From: an uncultured Paracoccaceae bacterium
GTDB taxonomy: Bacteria; Pseudomonadota; Alphaproteobacteria; Rhodobacterales; Rhodobacteraceae
Length of the DNA stretch: 64,000 nucleotides
Assembly (NCBI GenBank): GCA_937864535.1
Contig: CALMJS010000031.1
Location: 87,468 to 151,467, forward strand
Direction: 5' to 3'
Shown: piece after piece, positions 28,154 through 38,200 of the stretch
Numbering within the stretch: the first letter of the stretch is position 1
Layout of the letters: every line of letters starts with the position of its first letter
The notes under the pieces: generated by a model
The model's input: only the letters and a program-made list of their open reading frames with translations
Told to the model about the DNA's origin: nothing
Database searches by the model: none
Translations under genes and position numbers: made by a program

Positions 28154-29467
28154 CTAGTCCGTGCTGGTCACCCCGACCGGCTGGCCGACAACGACGAAAC
28201 GCAGCGCCTCCGGGTTTAGCCAAGTCTGCGCCACGCGCATCACATCGTCTAGGGTGACAGCGTTGATATAGTCATTGCGATGCACGACATAATCGATTGG
28301 CAAACCTTCGGCCTGCATGCCCGACATGATCCCGGCAATCTGTTCGTTGCCATCGAACCGCAACGGATATTCGCCCGTCAGATAGGTCTTGGCCGCGTCC
28401 AGTTCCTCTTGGCTGACGCCAACGGTTGCGACGCGCGCCCAGTTGTCCAAGATCACATCCATGGTTTCCGCCATTTTATCATTGGCCGAGGCAACGGACC
28501 CGATCCACATTTCGGCGTGATCCTTGGGCACCAGATAGGAATAGACGCCATAGGTCAGGCCCCTTTTTTCGCGGACCTCTTCCATCAGGATCGACTGTAG
28601 GCCATTGCCGCCCAGAATGGTATTCAGCACATAGGCAGCAAAGAAGTCAGGATCATCCCGCTTTGGCCCCGCATGACCGAACAGGGCGACCGATTGCGGC
28701 GTATCAAAGGGCACCACGGTCACACCGCCACCAACGCCAAAGGCGACATCCTGCGGCAGGTCCGGACCCTCGGTCGGCAGACCGCTGAGCAATTGGTCAA
28801 TCAGGACCCCCAATTCCTCGGGCGTGATATCCCCAACCGCCGACACCACCGCCCGCGACCGGACCAAGGCATTGCGATAGGCGACAAATATATCGTCCTG
28901 CGTCAGGCCGGCCAGAGTTTCGGTCGTGCCCTTGTCATCCGACCCATAGGGATGGTCGCCAAAGGCGGCGCTGTAGAACGTGGCTCCGGCGATGCGGTTG
29001 GGATTGCGCGCATCCGAAGCCAAGATGGATTCCACCTGACCGCGCACCCGGTCGATCGCATCCTGATCGAACCGCGGCGCAACCAAGGCCTGCCGCAGCA
29101 GCGCCGTCGCCGCCTCACGGTTTTCCGTCAGAAACTTGGCAGAGACCGTGACGCCATCGGCATAGCTGTCAAATGTGAACGAGGCGGCGAGCGCCTCTCT
29201 CTCGCGCTGGAAATCCTGCGCTGTCATTTCGCCGGACCCCTCTTCGAGAAGGCCGACCATCAGATTGGTCGCCCCCCGTTTACCCGGCAGATCCAGTGAG
29301 CTGCCGCCCGCAAAGTGGATCTCGATGGCGGTAAAAGGAATAGAATGCTCTTCTACCAGCCAGGCATTGATCCCGCCGGGGCTGGTGACCTCCTGAATGA
29401 CGACATCCGCTCGTGACATCGTCCCCAAAAGCGACAGGACCAGAATGGCCAACATCCGCATCTTCAT
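28154..29467 (-). CDS. M16-family peptidase-like protein without zinc site
   Basis: The 437-residue protein has a signal peptide (MKMRMLAILVLSLLG...SRA). Its fold family is M16, but the position of the HxxEH zinc motif reads NLMVGLLEEG, so the catalytic metal site is missing. It retains the C-terminal R/Y pair (REKRGLTYGVYSYL) that M16 enzymes use to hold the substrate. Together with the intact upstream partner this fits a heterodimer in which one subunit cuts and the other binds, as in mitochondrial processing peptidase. The ATG at 29467 overlaps the partner's stop. Confidence 0.9.
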   Translation of the reverse strand: MKMRMLAILVLSLLGTMSRADVVIQEVTSPGGINAWLVEEHSIPFTAIEIHFAGGSSLDLPGKRGATNLMVGLLEEGSGEMTAQDFQREREALAASFTFDSYADGVTVSAKFLTENREAATALLRQALVAPRFDQDAIDRVRGQVESILASDARNPNRIAGATFYSAAFGDHPYGSDDKGTTETLAGLTQDDIFVAYRNALVRSRAVVSAVGDITPEELGVLIDQLLSGLPTEGPDLPQDVAFGVGGGVTVVPFDTPQSVALFGHAGPKRDDPDFFAAYVLNTILGGNGLQSILMEEVREKRGLTYGVYSYLVPKDHAEMWIGSVASANDKMAETMDVILDNWARVATVGVSQEELDAAKTYLTGEYPLRFDGNEQIAGIMSGMQAEGLPIDYVVHRNDYINAVTLDDVMRVAQTWLNPEALRFVVVGQPVGVTSTD

Positions 29468-30792
29468 TTTGCGTCCTCCTCGGCGGCAACGACCCACATG
29501 GTGACAGACCGTTTCGGGTCCAGCACTTCGGCGGCGACCTCCTTGATCTGGGCAGGGGTGACCGTTTCCAAAATTTGCGGCCATTCCTGCACATCCTGTA
29601 CGGTCAGCCCCTGGGCCAAGGCGGCCCCATAGCGGTTCGCCAGACCTTCGACATTGTCACGGGCATAGATTTCAGAGGCGCGCAATTGCGTCCGAATCCG
29701 CTCCATCTGGTCGGTGTCGATATCCCGCGCCATGAAATCGGCAATCGCGGCGTCCATCGCGGCCTCTGCCTCGGACAGGGTGACGCCGGGCACAGGGACA
29801 ACCGTCAGAGCAAAGGTCGTGTCGTCGAGGCTCTGACCATTATAGCCCGCTGCCGAATAGACCGCTGTCTGCGTGTCGAACTGGAGCTTGACCCCCAAGA
29901 CCGAGGAAAACGGTGACCCGCCGAGCATCTGCGCCAGATACACCAGCGCAGCCGCCTTTTCCTGAGCGCCGCTATCACGCTCTGGCGCGAGGTAACTCCG
30001 GCTGAGGTAGGGCTGGGACACACGCGGATCGACATAGGTCAGACGACGCGCTGCAGTTTGCGGCGGCTCTTCGGACCGCAAGCGTTCTGGTAGCGCGGGC
30101 TCCATCGGAATCGGGCCGTAATATTCCATCGCCAACTTGTGCACGTCGCCGGGGGTGACGTCCCCCGCCACGACCAGCACCGCGTTATTGGGGCTATAGT
30201 TCAAGTGGTAGAATGACAGAGCGTCGTCATAGCTCAGCTGCTCCATCTCATGTTTCCAGCCGATGACCGGGACGCCATACCGATGGTTCATGTATTGCGC
30301 CGCCATCATCTGTTCGCGGGCCAGCGCGTTGGGATCGTTTTCCGTCCGCTGGTTGCGTTCCTCCAGGATCACCTGCCGTTCGGTTTCGATGTCCTCTTGG
30401 GTGAGCTTGAGATTGCGCATCCGGTCCGCCTCCATCTGCATCATCAAGGGCAGACGATCCGCGGCAACACGCTGAAAATACGCGGTATAATCGTAGCTGG
30501 TAAAGGCATTGTCGCTGCCGCCATTGGCCGCGACGACCTCGGACAACTGACCGGAGGCCATGGTATCGGTCGCCTTGAACAGCAGGTGTTCGAGGAAATG
30601 CGCAACGCCTGACTGTCCGACGGGTTCGTCGGCCGAACCGCGACGATACCACACCATATGGACGACAACGGGGGCGCGGTGGTCTTCGATGACCACAACG
30701 TCCATTCCGTTACCCAGCGTGAATGTTGACACCTCTTGCGCGGCAACGGGCGCAGCCGTCAGCGCCAGAGCCAGAGCGAATTTACGCAACAT
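29464..30792 (-). CDS. M16-family zinc metallopeptidase (catalytic subunit)
   Basis: The 442-residue protein has a signal peptide (cleaved near AAPVAAQ, residue 19) and the inverted zinc motif HFLEH (His65, Glu68, His69), with the third ligand expected in the following ETERQVILEERN region. It should be a periplasmic oligopeptidase or processing peptidase. The next gene encodes a zinc-less M16 protein with ATGA overlap. The pair stands downstream of lspA and a DUF3035 lipoprotein gene, an arrangement I recall from other Rhodobacteraceae, which points to envelope protein quality control. Confidence 0.92.
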   Translation of the reverse strand: MLRKFALALALTAAPVAAQEVSTFTLGNGMDVVVIEDHRAPVVVHMVWYRRGSADEPVGQSGVAHFLEHLLFKATDTMASGQLSEVVAANGGSDNAFTSYDYTAYFQRVAADRLPLMMQMEADRMRNLKLTQEDIETERQVILEERNQRTENDPNALAREQMMAAQYMNHRYGVPVIGWKHEMEQLSYDDALSFYHLNYSPNNAVLVVAGDVTPGDVHKLAMEYYGPIPMEPALPERLRSEEPPQTAARRLTYVDPRVSQPYLSRSYLAPERDSGAQEKAAALVYLAQMLGGSPFSSVLGVKLQFDTQTAVYSAAGYNGQSLDDTTFALTVVPVPGVTLSEAEAAMDAAIADFMARDIDTDQMERIRTQLRASEIYARDNVEGLANRYGAALAQGLTVQDVQEWPQILETVTPAQIKEVAAEVLDPKRSVTMWVVAAEEDAK

Positions 30793-30865
30793 CGGGACCT
30801 CCTGAACTTCGGGACAACCCTAGCCCAGGAAACCGCAGCCGCAAGCGGGGGAAACGCAGTTGTGA

Positions 30866-31351
30866 CTATCTGCTAGGCGGCGCGGAGGGCACATCAACCC
30901 CGGCATCGCGGAACCGGATCAACTCGGCAAAGGCATCGAGCGCCATTCTGCGATAGGTGCGGAAATAATTGTCGCCGCCAAACAGACCAAACCGCCCGCG
31001 AATTTTACGATAGCGGCTGTCCTCTTCGGCGGTCACGGTGCGAATGTCTGCCGTGACGCCATAGCGGCTGACTTGGGCAATCAGCGCGGCATCGCCTGCA
31101 ACCCCGCCCTCAACGCGCCCGCCCAGCGCGGCAACCGCCGCAGCAATCGGTTGCGGTTCGGCTAGGTTCGAGGCCCCGGGCGTCGGGGTCGGCAATTCGG
31201 CAAAATTGGCCGGCATCACCAGCGGATTGGCGGGCAGCACGCGAAATTCATCCGGACCCGTCAGCCGTGACGACGAAGAATGCAGCGCCCCAGAGCCGCC
31301 GCAGCCCGCCAAAGCCAGCGCCGCAATCAGGGCCATTCCGGTAATCCGCAT
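30866..31351 (-). CDS. DUF3035 lipoprotein (BamF-like)
   Basis: The 161-residue protein has a lipoprotein signal peptide with lipobox LAGC (Cys17). It contains the DUF3035 core, with ...PDEFRVLPANPLVMP as the landmark. As I recall, the Pfam description of this family links it to BamF, an alphaproteobacterial subunit of the beta-barrel assembly machine; treat this as recalled. The start at 31351 gives a proper signal peptide; the frame upstream is open but would bury it. Neighbours are lspA, which matures lipoproteins, and the M16 pair. Confidence 0.85.
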   Translation of the reverse strand: MRITGMALIAALALAGCGGSGALHSSSSRLTGPDEFRVLPANPLVMPANFAELPTPTPGASNLAEPQPIAAAVAALGGRVEGGVAGDAALIAQVSRYGVTADIRTVTAEEDSRYRKIRGRFGLFGGDNYFRTYRRMALDAFAELIRFRDAGVDVPSAPPSR

Positions 31352-31417
31352 ACAGTCCACTCCCTCTTTGGAATGATGTGTATCGCAGGAAAACGCGTCC
31401 GTCACGGGGGTTTGTCC

Positions 31418-31912
31418 CTACCGACGGCCTTTGGTGTCCCCGGTCAATAGCACCATTCCGGCCGCACCGATGAAAATCGCAATGTCAGCGACGTTAAACG
31501 CATAGGGGTTATAAAACCCGCAGCAGGACATATTCAGGAAATCCGCGACGGCGCCATAATGCAGGCGGTCCACCACGTTTCCAATCGCCCCGCCAATCAG
31601 CAGGCCACCCGACAGATAGGTCCAGCGGGACCCGCCCTCCCGCCATAGCCAGACCAGCACAAAGCCGACAATCACCAGCGCGAGGACAATCAGAACCCAC
31701 CGCATGTCAAAGCCGGAGAACAGGCCGAAATTGACTCCGCGGTTCCACGCCATGCGGAATTCCAAATAGGGCGGCGCGATCTCGATCAGGTCGCGGGTCC
31801 GCAACGCCATCAACTCGACCACCAGATATTTGGTGATCTGATCCAGCAGAAGGGTAATCCCCCCTGCCAGACCCATCAGGCGCAATCCGCGCGTTTTTGC
31901 GATCCGTGCCAT
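31418..31912 (-). CDS. lspA: Lipoprotein signal peptidase (signal peptidase II)
   Basis: LspA cleaves the signal peptide of prolipoproteins after lipidation. The 164-residue protein has four transmembrane helices and both catalytic aspartate motifs: GGAIGNVVDRLHYGAVADFL and FNVADIAIFIG. Its ATG starts immediately after the purH stop, with no gap, so it is co-transcribed with purH. Several lipoproteins in this window (MlaA, the DUF3035 protein, the transglycosylase) would be its substrates. Confidence 0.95.
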   Translation of the reverse strand: MARIAKTRGLRLMGLAGGITLLLDQITKYLVVELMALRTRDLIEIAPPYLEFRMAWNRGVNFGLFSGFDMRWVLIVLALVIVGFVLVWLWREGGSRWTYLSGGLLIGGAIGNVVDRLHYGAVADFLNMSCCGFYNPYAFNVADIAIFIGAAGMVLLTGDTKGRR

Positions 31913-33502
31913 TTAGTGGCGGAAGTGGCGCATGCCGGTAAAGACCATCGCCAGACCAGCCTCATCGGCGGCGGCGATAACCTCGGCATCACGCATGGAC
32001 CCGCCCGGCTGGATTACGCAGGTCGCGCCAGCGGCGGCAGCCTCCATCAGACCGTCGGGGAACGGAAAGAACGCGTCCGACGCAACAGCCGATCCGATGG
32101 TCAGCGGCTGCGGCAGGCCGAGGGCTTCGGCCATGCGCTCGGCCTTTTTCGCGGCGATCAGGGCCGAGTCGACGCGGCTCATCTGGCCAGCGCCAACGCC
32201 AACGGTCGCACCGTCCTTGACGTAGACGATCGCATTCGATTTGACGTGCTTGCCGACTTTCCACGCAAACAGCAGATCGGCGAGTTGTTCGGCGGTCGGG
32301 GCTTTCTTGGTCACGACCTTGAGGTCGTCCATGCCGATGAATCCGGCGTCCTTGTCCTGCACCAGCATGCCGCCGGCAACTTGACGGACAGTGAACGAGG
32401 TATCCAGCACGTTCGGCAAACCGTCGGTGGTCAGCAGACGCAGGTTCTTTTTCGAGGCGAAAATCGCCTTGGCCTCATCCGATGCACCGGGGGCAATCAC
32501 GACCTCGGTGAAAATCTCGGTGATCGCTTGCGCGGTTTCGGCGTCCAGCGGGCGGTTCAGCGCCACGATCCCGCCAAAGGCCGAGGTACGGTCACAATCA
32601 AAGGCCTTCTGGTAGGCTTCGATCAGGGTCGCGCCCTTGGCAACGCCGCAGGGGTTGGCGTGCTTGATGATCGCAACGGCTGCGGTTTCAGCCGGATCGA
32701 ATTCGGCAACCAGTTCGTAGGCGGCGTCGGTGTCGTTGATGTTGTTGTAGGACAGTTCCTTGCCCTGATGCTGGACAGCGGTCGCGACACCCTGACGGGC
32801 AGAGCCATCGACATAAAACGCCGCCTGCTGATGCGGGTTTTCGCCGTACCGCAGGGTCTGCTTGATTTCGCCTGCGACCACGCGGCGGCGCGGAGCCACT
32901 TCACCGATGGCCGACGCCATCCAGTTAGACACGGCAGCGTCATAGGCACCAGTGCGGGCATAGGCGATCTGGGCCATCTTCTGACGGAAGGCATAAGAGG
33001 TCTGTCCGTCGTTCGCAGCCAATTCGGCCAGCAGGGCGTCGTAGTCCTGCACGTCCACAACCGTGGTGACAAAGCCGTGGTTTTTCGCCGAGGCGCGGAT
33101 CATCGCCGGACCGCCGATGTCGATATTCTCGATCATCTCTTCGTAATCGGCACCGCGTGCCAGCGCCGCCTCGAACGGGTAGAGGTTCACGACCAAGAGG
33201 TCGATACCGCCGATGTCGTGCTGTTCCATCGCCGCAACGTGGTCAGCATTGTCACGCAGGGCCAGCAGGCCGCCGTGCACCTTGGGGTGAAGGGTTTTCA
33301 CGCGGCCGTCCATCATTTCGGGGAAACCGGTGACCTCGGACACGTCCTTGACCGTCAGGCCCGCGTCACGCAGGGCCTTGGCGGACCCGCCGGTGGACAG
33401 CAACTCTACCCCACGCGCGGCCAGCGCCTGCCCCAGTTCGATCAATCCGGTTTTATCGGATACGGACAGTAGTGCGCGGCGGACGGGATAGAGATCGGTC
33501 AT
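31913..33502 (-). CDS. purH: Bifunctional AICAR transformylase/IMP cyclohydrolase
   Basis: PurH carries out the last two steps of IMP synthesis. The 529-residue protein has the IMP cyclohydrolase domain at the N terminus ([38 protein letters not shown]) and the transformylase domain with the conserved KHANPCGVA and [10 protein letters not shown] near the end. The start is the ATG at 33502; a TTG one codon earlier exists but GGAGCCCTTG suits the ATG. lspA follows with zero spacing. Confidence 0.97.
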   Translation of the reverse strand: MTDLYPVRRALLSVSDKTGLIELGQALAARGVELLSTGGSAKALRDAGLTVKDVSEVTGFPEMMDGRVKTLHPKVHGGLLALRDNADHVAAMEQHDIGGIDLLVVNLYPFEAALARGADYEEMIENIDIGGPAMIRASAKNHGFVTTVVDVQDYDALLAELAANDGQTSYAFRQKMAQIAYARTGAYDAAVSNWMASAIGEVAPRRRVVAGEIKQTLRYGENPHQQAAFYVDGSARQGVATAVQHQGKELSYNNINDTDAAYELVAEFDPAETAAVAIIKHANPCGVAKGATLIEAYQKAFDCDRTSAFGGIVALNRPLDAETAQAITEIFTEVVIAPGASDEAKAIFASKKNLRLLTTDGLPNVLDTSFTVRQVAGGMLVQDKDAGFIGMDDLKVVTKKAPTAEQLADLLFAWKVGKHVKSNAIVYVKDGATVGVGAGQMSRVDSALIAAKKAERMAEALGLPQPLTIGSAVASDAFFPFPDGLMEAAAAGATCVIQPGGSMRDAEVIAAADEAGLAMVFTGMRHFRH

Positions 33503-33529
33503 CAAGGGCTCCGGGGTTCAGTTGCAATC

Positions 33530-35266
33530 CTACACCGCCGGGTCATCCTGAACATAATCGCGCACGGCATTCGGAGTTTCGTGCGCCTTGGCCAAGGACC
33601 AGCGGACGCGCGTCGCATAGGCGATTGCGCGCCCGGATAAAACCACTTGTTGCGTTGTCCGGGGCCTTAATCGACCATTTTCTAGATAAACCGACGGTTC
33701 AATGCGCATTTGCACGGTTCCGTCATGGCGAAACACCCAGATTTCACCACTCTTGAGCGTCAGCGACACCGCCGTCCCCCCCATATCGAGTGAGGCCTCG
33801 ACATCGGGATGGAGGTGGAATCGCACCGAATAGGCAACACCGTCAGAATCGCGTGCAATCGCCGCATCGAACCGTTTCTGATCGGCGTCGGAAAGGGTCG
33901 TCATCAGATCCTCGCCGGACAGACCGCGCCCATCATGCGTAAGCTCTAGCGTCCGACCATGCGTCAATCCGTGGGTTTTCAGCCAGCCGTCGTGGCCGAC
34001 CTCTAACCGAAGGGCATCACGCAGAGGTGTTTGTTCAACCGGCACCCGGTCGGGCGTGTCGATCAACCATTCTTCGCGGCGGGTTTTGCGACTGGCCGAC
34101 CCGAGTCGAGAGGACGAATAGCCTTCGATCGCCAGCGTCGAATGGCTGGCCGTTGCCCGTCCAAACCGTCGCCATTCCGGGCCAAACGTCACGCCAGAGC
34201 CGCAATTGACGATAAGCGCGCGCCGCCCAGACGTCAGCTCAAACGCGCAGGTAGAGGCATGCGCCCCCCGGCTGGCCATGCCCCTGGGCGGTGGCGCCGC
34301 ATCCACAACAATCGTCGTCCGCCCGCCGGTGAGCCGGGCAAATCCCATATGCCTGCCAGTGGCCGGCAGGTCGCGAATGCCCGAATCCGACAGGGCATGG
34401 TCCAGCCGCCCGTCAATGCCGCGACCGCCTCCGTGGAACCGCGCTAGACCGCCATCGGCATGCCGCAGGGCACGCAGCGTCGGCGCAATCCGGGCGATGG
34501 CGCTGGTGATAGCCTCGGGCGGGGTGCGACCGCTCTCTTGGATGGCATGACAGGCCCAACCCAAGAGGGTCAGAACCTCGAGCAGTTCTTCGGGGTTACG
34601 GGTGGGAATCCCGCCCTCGGCGTCGATCTGGGTCTTGCAATCGCGGGCCAGCGCATTGATCGCCGGGGTCACGCGACCTGCCATCCCTTCGAGGGAAAGC
34701 CCCGCATAAATCATCCCCGCCAAGGCCTCGAACCGGGCCAGTCCGGGCGGCGTGGAACGCCAGCGACGGGACAGAAACAGCGTCTGCCGCGCAAGGCTGG
34801 TCAGCAGTTTATCGCTATCGACCTTTTCGCGCCCCCGCAGAAGGAAAAAACCGTGGTTGATCCACCGGATGAGCCGCCGCCCCGTCAGTTCGGGCGTCCA
34901 ACCCGGCCCACGGCCGCGCCCATAGCGATCTATCCACTCCAGCACCCAGATCTGGGCACGCTCACGCGCTTCGGCGTCGCCAACGGCAGCCAGATCATCC
35001 AGCCACGCGCAACTATGGATTTGCGGTGCGATGTCAGACGTATCCGCCGTGATATCCCAGATCGATTTGCCCGGAGCCTCTATCAGCTCTCCCGAGAACA
35101 AAAAATTTCCGGAAATCAATTGCCTACCACGGGCGAACAGACCGATGGACTTTGGTTCAGGCTGCGAGGTAAAGCCGCGCGCCGGTCGCGCAAACGCAGT
35201 TGCACGCGCATGAAGGCGATGCATTGCCTGAGCCCGACGGGCGCTCCATGTCACTGCTTTGGCCAC
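33530..35266 (-). CDS. Heparinase II/III family protein
   Basis: The 578-residue protein has an alpha/alpha toroid N-terminal half (WIDRYGRGRGPGWTPELTGRRLIRWINHGFFLLRGR in two parts) and a beta-sandwich heparinase II/III domain with HASTCAFELTSGRRALIVNCG and HSTLAIEGYSSSRLG. Family members are polysaccharide lyases or related proteins of envelope polysaccharide metabolism. No signal peptide is seen, which is common for the bacterial version found next to rsmB and purH in this group. The start at 35266 is a GTG; an ATG at 35224 is an alternative. Confidence 0.88.
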   Translation of the reverse strand: MAKAVTWSARRAQAMHRLHARATAFARPARGFTSQPEPKSIGLFARGRQLISGNFLFSGELIEAPGKSIWDITADTSDIAPQIHSCAWLDDLAAVGDAEARERAQIWVLEWIDRYGRGRGPGWTPELTGRRLIRWINHGFFLLRGREKVDSDKLLTSLARQTLFLSRRWRSTPPGLARFEALAGMIYAGLSLEGMAGRVTPAINALARDCKTQIDAEGGIPTRNPEELLEVLTLLGWACHAIQESGRTPPEAITSAIARIAPTLRALRHADGGLARFHGGGRGIDGRLDHALSDSGIRDLPATGRHMGFARLTGGRTTIVVDAAPPPRGMASRGAHASTCAFELTSGRRALIVNCGSGVTFGPEWRRFGRATASHSTLAIEGYSSSRLGSASRKTRREEWLIDTPDRVPVEQTPLRDALRLEVGHDGWLKTHGLTHGRTLELTHDGRGLSGEDLMTTLSDADQKRFDAAIARDSDGVAYSVRFHLHPDVEASLDMGGTAVSLTLKSGEIWVFRHDGTVQMRIEPSVYLENGRLRPRTTQQVVLSGRAIAYATRVRWSLAKAHETPNAVRDYVQDDPAV

Positions 35267-35332
35267 TGGTCTGCTGCCTCGGTCTGCGGTTGCCGCATGT
35301 TGGCCGGATCATAGGCAAGGCCGCGCGGCCTG

Positions 35333-36607
35333 TCACGCAGGCTTTGTCAGAACCGCGACATAGAACCCGTCCATGCCGCCCCGATCGGCCCAATAATCGG
35401 GCCGAAGACGCAAACCACCCTCTTCGGTTAGCCACGACGGGTCGATCCCGGGCAAGCGCACGGCATCGGCATCGACGGTCCAGCCGGGGTTATGCTCCAA
35501 GGCCGCCTCGATCTGGACCTCGCCCTCATCGGGCAACAGGCTACAGGTGCAGAACACCAAACGCCCGCCGGGCCGAACGAGGGTCATCGCGTGGTCGATC
35601 AGCGCGGCCTGCATTTCGATCAGGTCACCAAACTCGCTGCCATCCTTTGCGTGCGGCAGATCAGGGTGACGGCGGATCGTGCCGGTCGCGGAACAGGGCG
35701 CATCCAGCAGAACCGCGTCAAACCCGCCCTGATCATAGGCAAAGGCGTCACTGACCACGATCTCGGCCTTTAGGCCGGTGCGAGCCAAATTTTCCTCGAC
35801 CCGCGCCATCCGGCTCTCAGAGATATCAACGGATGTGACATGCGCCCCTGCTGCCGCCAGTTGCAGCGTCTTGCCGCCGGGGGCCGCGCAGAGATCGAGT
35901 ATTCTTTCGCCCTTCTTAGGGGCAAGGGCCATAACCGGCATCGCGGCCGCAGCGTCCTGAACCCACCAATCGCCTGCCTCGAACCCGGGCAGGGCCGACA
36001 CCTGAACGCCGGCCGCCAATCGCACCGTGCCGGTCGGCAGAACCGTGCCGCCCGTCGCTGCGGCGACCGCCGCCGGATCGGACTTGGCCGTCAAATCCAG
36101 CACCGGGCCAGCGAAATGCGCCGATTCGATGCCCACAATCGCGGGCTTGCCCCAGGCGTCGATCAGCGGGCCGCGCAGCCAATCCGGCAACCGCGGTTCG
36201 GGCAGTCGATCCCACGCGCCGGGACGTTCTTCGGACACGCGGCGCAGAACGGCGTTCACCAGCCCCTTCATGCTCGCGATCTTGCTATCGCGCCCGACGA
36301 TTTCAACGTAGGAATTCACGACACCGTGGGCGGCCACGCCGCTCCAGATTTCCAGTGTGCCCATCCGCATCGCGTTGCGCACCGGCAAAGGCGGGCGTTT
36401 TTGCAGAAACGGTTTCAGCATCCTGTCGGCGCGATCCGCAGCGCGGAGCGTATCCAGCGCGAGCCGCTGCGCACGGGCGCGATCCTCGGGCGCAAACCGC
36501 GCCAAGGCACCGCCACCGATCAATTCAGACAACAGCCGACCCTCTGTGGTTACAGCATTGACCAGCCGCCAGGCAGCGAGTCGCGGGGTCAGTCCGGTCT
36601 GTGTCAT
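35333..36607 (-). CDS. rsmB: 16S rRNA (cytosine(967)-C(5))-methyltransferase
   Basis: RsmB methylates C967 of 16S rRNA. The 424-residue protein has an N-terminal NusB-like helical domain (residues 1-130) and a C-terminal SAM domain with ILDLCAAPGGKTLQLAAAGA, the catalytic DAPCSATGTIRRHPD and the second cysteine motif FCTCSLLPDEGE. It lies upstream of the heparinase-like gene on the same strand and faces away from the DUF1674 gene. Confidence 0.94.
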   Translation of the reverse strand: MTQTGLTPRLAAWRLVNAVTTEGRLLSELIGGGALARFAPEDRARAQRLALDTLRAADRADRMLKPFLQKRPPLPVRNAMRMGTLEIWSGVAAHGVVNSYVEIVGRDSKIASMKGLVNAVLRRVSEERPGAWDRLPEPRLPDWLRGPLIDAWGKPAIVGIESAHFAGPVLDLTAKSDPAAVAAATGGTVLPTGTVRLAAGVQVSALPGFEAGDWWVQDAAAAMPVMALAPKKGERILDLCAAPGGKTLQLAAAGAHVTSVDISESRMARVEENLARTGLKAEIVVSDAFAYDQGGFDAVLLDAPCSATGTIRRHPDLPHAKDGSEFGDLIEMQAALIDHAMTLVRPGGRLVFCTCSLLPDEGEVQIEAALEHNPGWTVDADAVRLPGIDPSWLTEEGGLRLRPDYWADRGGMDGFYVAVLTKPA

Positions 36608-36669
36608 GAGGTCCTCTTGGCCAAAAAGATGCCCCGGACTATATCAGGGCAAGCAAAGGAACAAGAAAC

Positions 36670-36843
36670 ATGACAGACAAGACCGAACTCCCCCCTGCCG
36701 CCCAGCGCGCACTGGCCGAGGCAGAAGAGCGTCGCAAGGCCGCAAAGACGGTTGAATTGCCGACCGAATTGGGCGGTCGCGAGGGGCCGGAACCCGTCCG
36801 TTTTGGCGATTGGGAAAAGAAGGGCTTGGCCATCGATTTCTGA
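36670..36843 (+). CDS. DUF1674 protein, succinate dehydrogenase assembly factor 4-like
   Basis: A 57-residue protein is encoded, too short for many gene finders. The C-terminal half is the DUF1674 signature: PTELGGREGPEPVRFGDWEK, then KGLAIDF at the end. This is the bacterial counterpart of SdhAF4/Sdh8, which protects flavinylated SdhA during assembly in mitochondria. The N-terminal half is Ala/Glu/Lys-rich and probably disordered. No succinate dehydrogenase gene is near. The ATG at 36670 has AAAGGAACAAGAAAC upstream. It is monocistronic between divergent rsmB and convergent dapB. Confidence 0.88.
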   Translation: MTDKTELPPAAQRALAEAEERRKAAKTVELPTELGGREGPEPVRFGDWEKKGLAIDF

Positions 36844-36866
36844 CGGCCAAGTCGCAGCTATTGGGG

Positions 36867-37676
36867 TCAGAGCCCCAAAACATCCATCATATCGTATTCG
36901 CCGGGGGCCTTGCCCTGCCCCCAGAGCGCGGCACGCAGGGCACCGCGTGCGAACAGGGCGCGGTCTGTCGCGATATGGCGCAGAACGATGCGTTCGCCCG
37001 GCCCGGCAAACAGAACATCATGTTCACCGATAATATCGCCGCCGCGCACAACGGCAAAACCGATATCGCCACGCTTGCGGGCGCCCGTGATCCCGTCACG
37101 ACCCGAATCACGCACATCCTTGAGCGAGACACCCCGACCATCGGCCGCCGCCTGTCCCAGCATCAGCGCCGTACCAGAGGGCGCATCGACCTTTTTGTTA
37201 TGATGGGCCTCGATGATTTCGATATCGAAATCCTCATCCAGCGCGGCGGCGACCTTGCGGGTCAGGGCAGTCAACAGGTTCACACCCAGAGACATATTGC
37301 CCGCCCGCACGATGGTCGCATGCCGGGCCGCGGCAGCGATTTTCGCCAGATGATCATCCTCGAACCCGGTGGTGCCGATCACGTGAACGGCCCGCGCCTG
37401 CGCGGCGAGCGCGGCAAATTCGACGGTCGCGGCTGGGGCGGTAAAGTCAATCACGGCTTGGGCTTGGGCGAAGGCCTCTAGCGCGTCATCGGTCACAACG
37501 ACGCCCACCGGCTGCCCGCCCATCGCGGTGCCAATGTCCTGACCGACCCATGCGTGGCCAGCACGTTCAACCGCACCGACCAGCCGCATCTTGTCCGACG
37601 CCAAAACCGATTTGATCAACGTCTGCCCCATCCGGCCAGAAGCCCCGGTGATTACGATGCCCGGTAGATCGGTCAT
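36867..37676 (-). CDS. dapB: 4-hydroxy-tetrahydrodipicolinate reductase
   Basis: DapB reduces the dihydrodipicolinate-pathway intermediate on the way to diaminopimelate and lysine. The 269-residue protein has the nucleotide motif [14 protein letters not shown] at the front, [10 protein letters not shown] for dinucleotide binding, the catalytic stretch [19 protein letters not shown], and the end GRIVL-type sequence [19 protein letters not shown]. It converges on the DUF1674 gene and diverges from rbfA. Confidence 0.96.
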   Translation of the reverse strand: MTDLPGIVITGASGRMGQTLIKSVLASDKMRLVGAVERAGHAWVGQDIGTAMGGQPVGVVVTDDALEAFAQAQAVIDFTAPAATVEFAALAAQARAVHVIGTTGFEDDHLAKIAAAARHATIVRAGNMSLGVNLLTALTRKVAAALDEDFDIEIIEAHHNKKVDAPSGTALMLGQAAADGRGVSLKDVRDSGRDGITGARKRGDIGFAVVRGGDIIGEHDVLFAGPGERIVLRHIATDRALFARGALRAALWGQGKAPGEYDMMDVLGL

Positions 37677-37774
37677 GAGTGTCGTCCTCTTGCTAGGTCA
37701 CAATTCAATGGCGTCTTGCTTGCCCCTCAAAGGGTCGCTTGGCAAGGGGCGCGAAGCGGCATACATCAGGCTTT

Positions 37775-38200
37775 ATGGCAAAGAACCGTTTTTCTCAGGG
37801 CTCGGGCCCGTCTCAGCGCCAACTGCGTGTTGGTGAACTCATCCGTCGCGAACTGTCGGACGTGTTGTCGCGTGGCGATGTACACGACACCGATCTGGGT
37901 CGCATGTCCATCACCGTGGGCGAGGTCCGCTGTTCACCGGACCTCAAACACGCCACGGCCTATGTGCTGCCGCTCGGCGGCCAACAAAAAGGCACCTGCC
38001 TTGCCGCGTTGCGCCGGAACAAAGCCGAGCTGCGTCATCTGGTGGCCAAGGGGCTGACGCTGAAATACGCGCCGGATCTGAAATTCGAGATCGACGAAAC
38101 CTTTGACCGGATGGACGAAACCCGCCGCATGTTCTCGGACGAACGTGTGCGGCAGGACGTTGACGACGACAACGACGATTACGGCGACGAAGAAGAATGA
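37775..38200 (+). CDS. rbfA: Ribosome-binding factor A
   Basis: RbfA is a KH-fold 30S maturation factor. The 141-residue protein shows [19 protein letters not shown] near the front, [21 protein letters not shown] in the middle and a very acidic tail ([12 protein letters not shown]). The start is the ATG at 37775, where the conserved part begins; 12 further in-frame codons upstream are not conserved. The DUF2233 gene overlaps its stop by four bases. Confidence 0.95.
   Translation: MAKNRFSQGSGPSQRQLRVGELIRRELSDVLSRGDVHDTDLGRMSITVGEVRCSPDLKHATAYVLPLGGQQKGTCLAALRRNKAELRHLVAKGLTLKYAPDLKFEIDETFDRMDETRRMFSDERVRQDVDDDNDDYGDEEE

Noticed and set aside
31916-33472. Open frame of about 518 codons antisense to purH
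   Set aside because: Same reason: the minus-strand purH is full length and conserved, and no ribosome site or domain is visible in the antisense frame.
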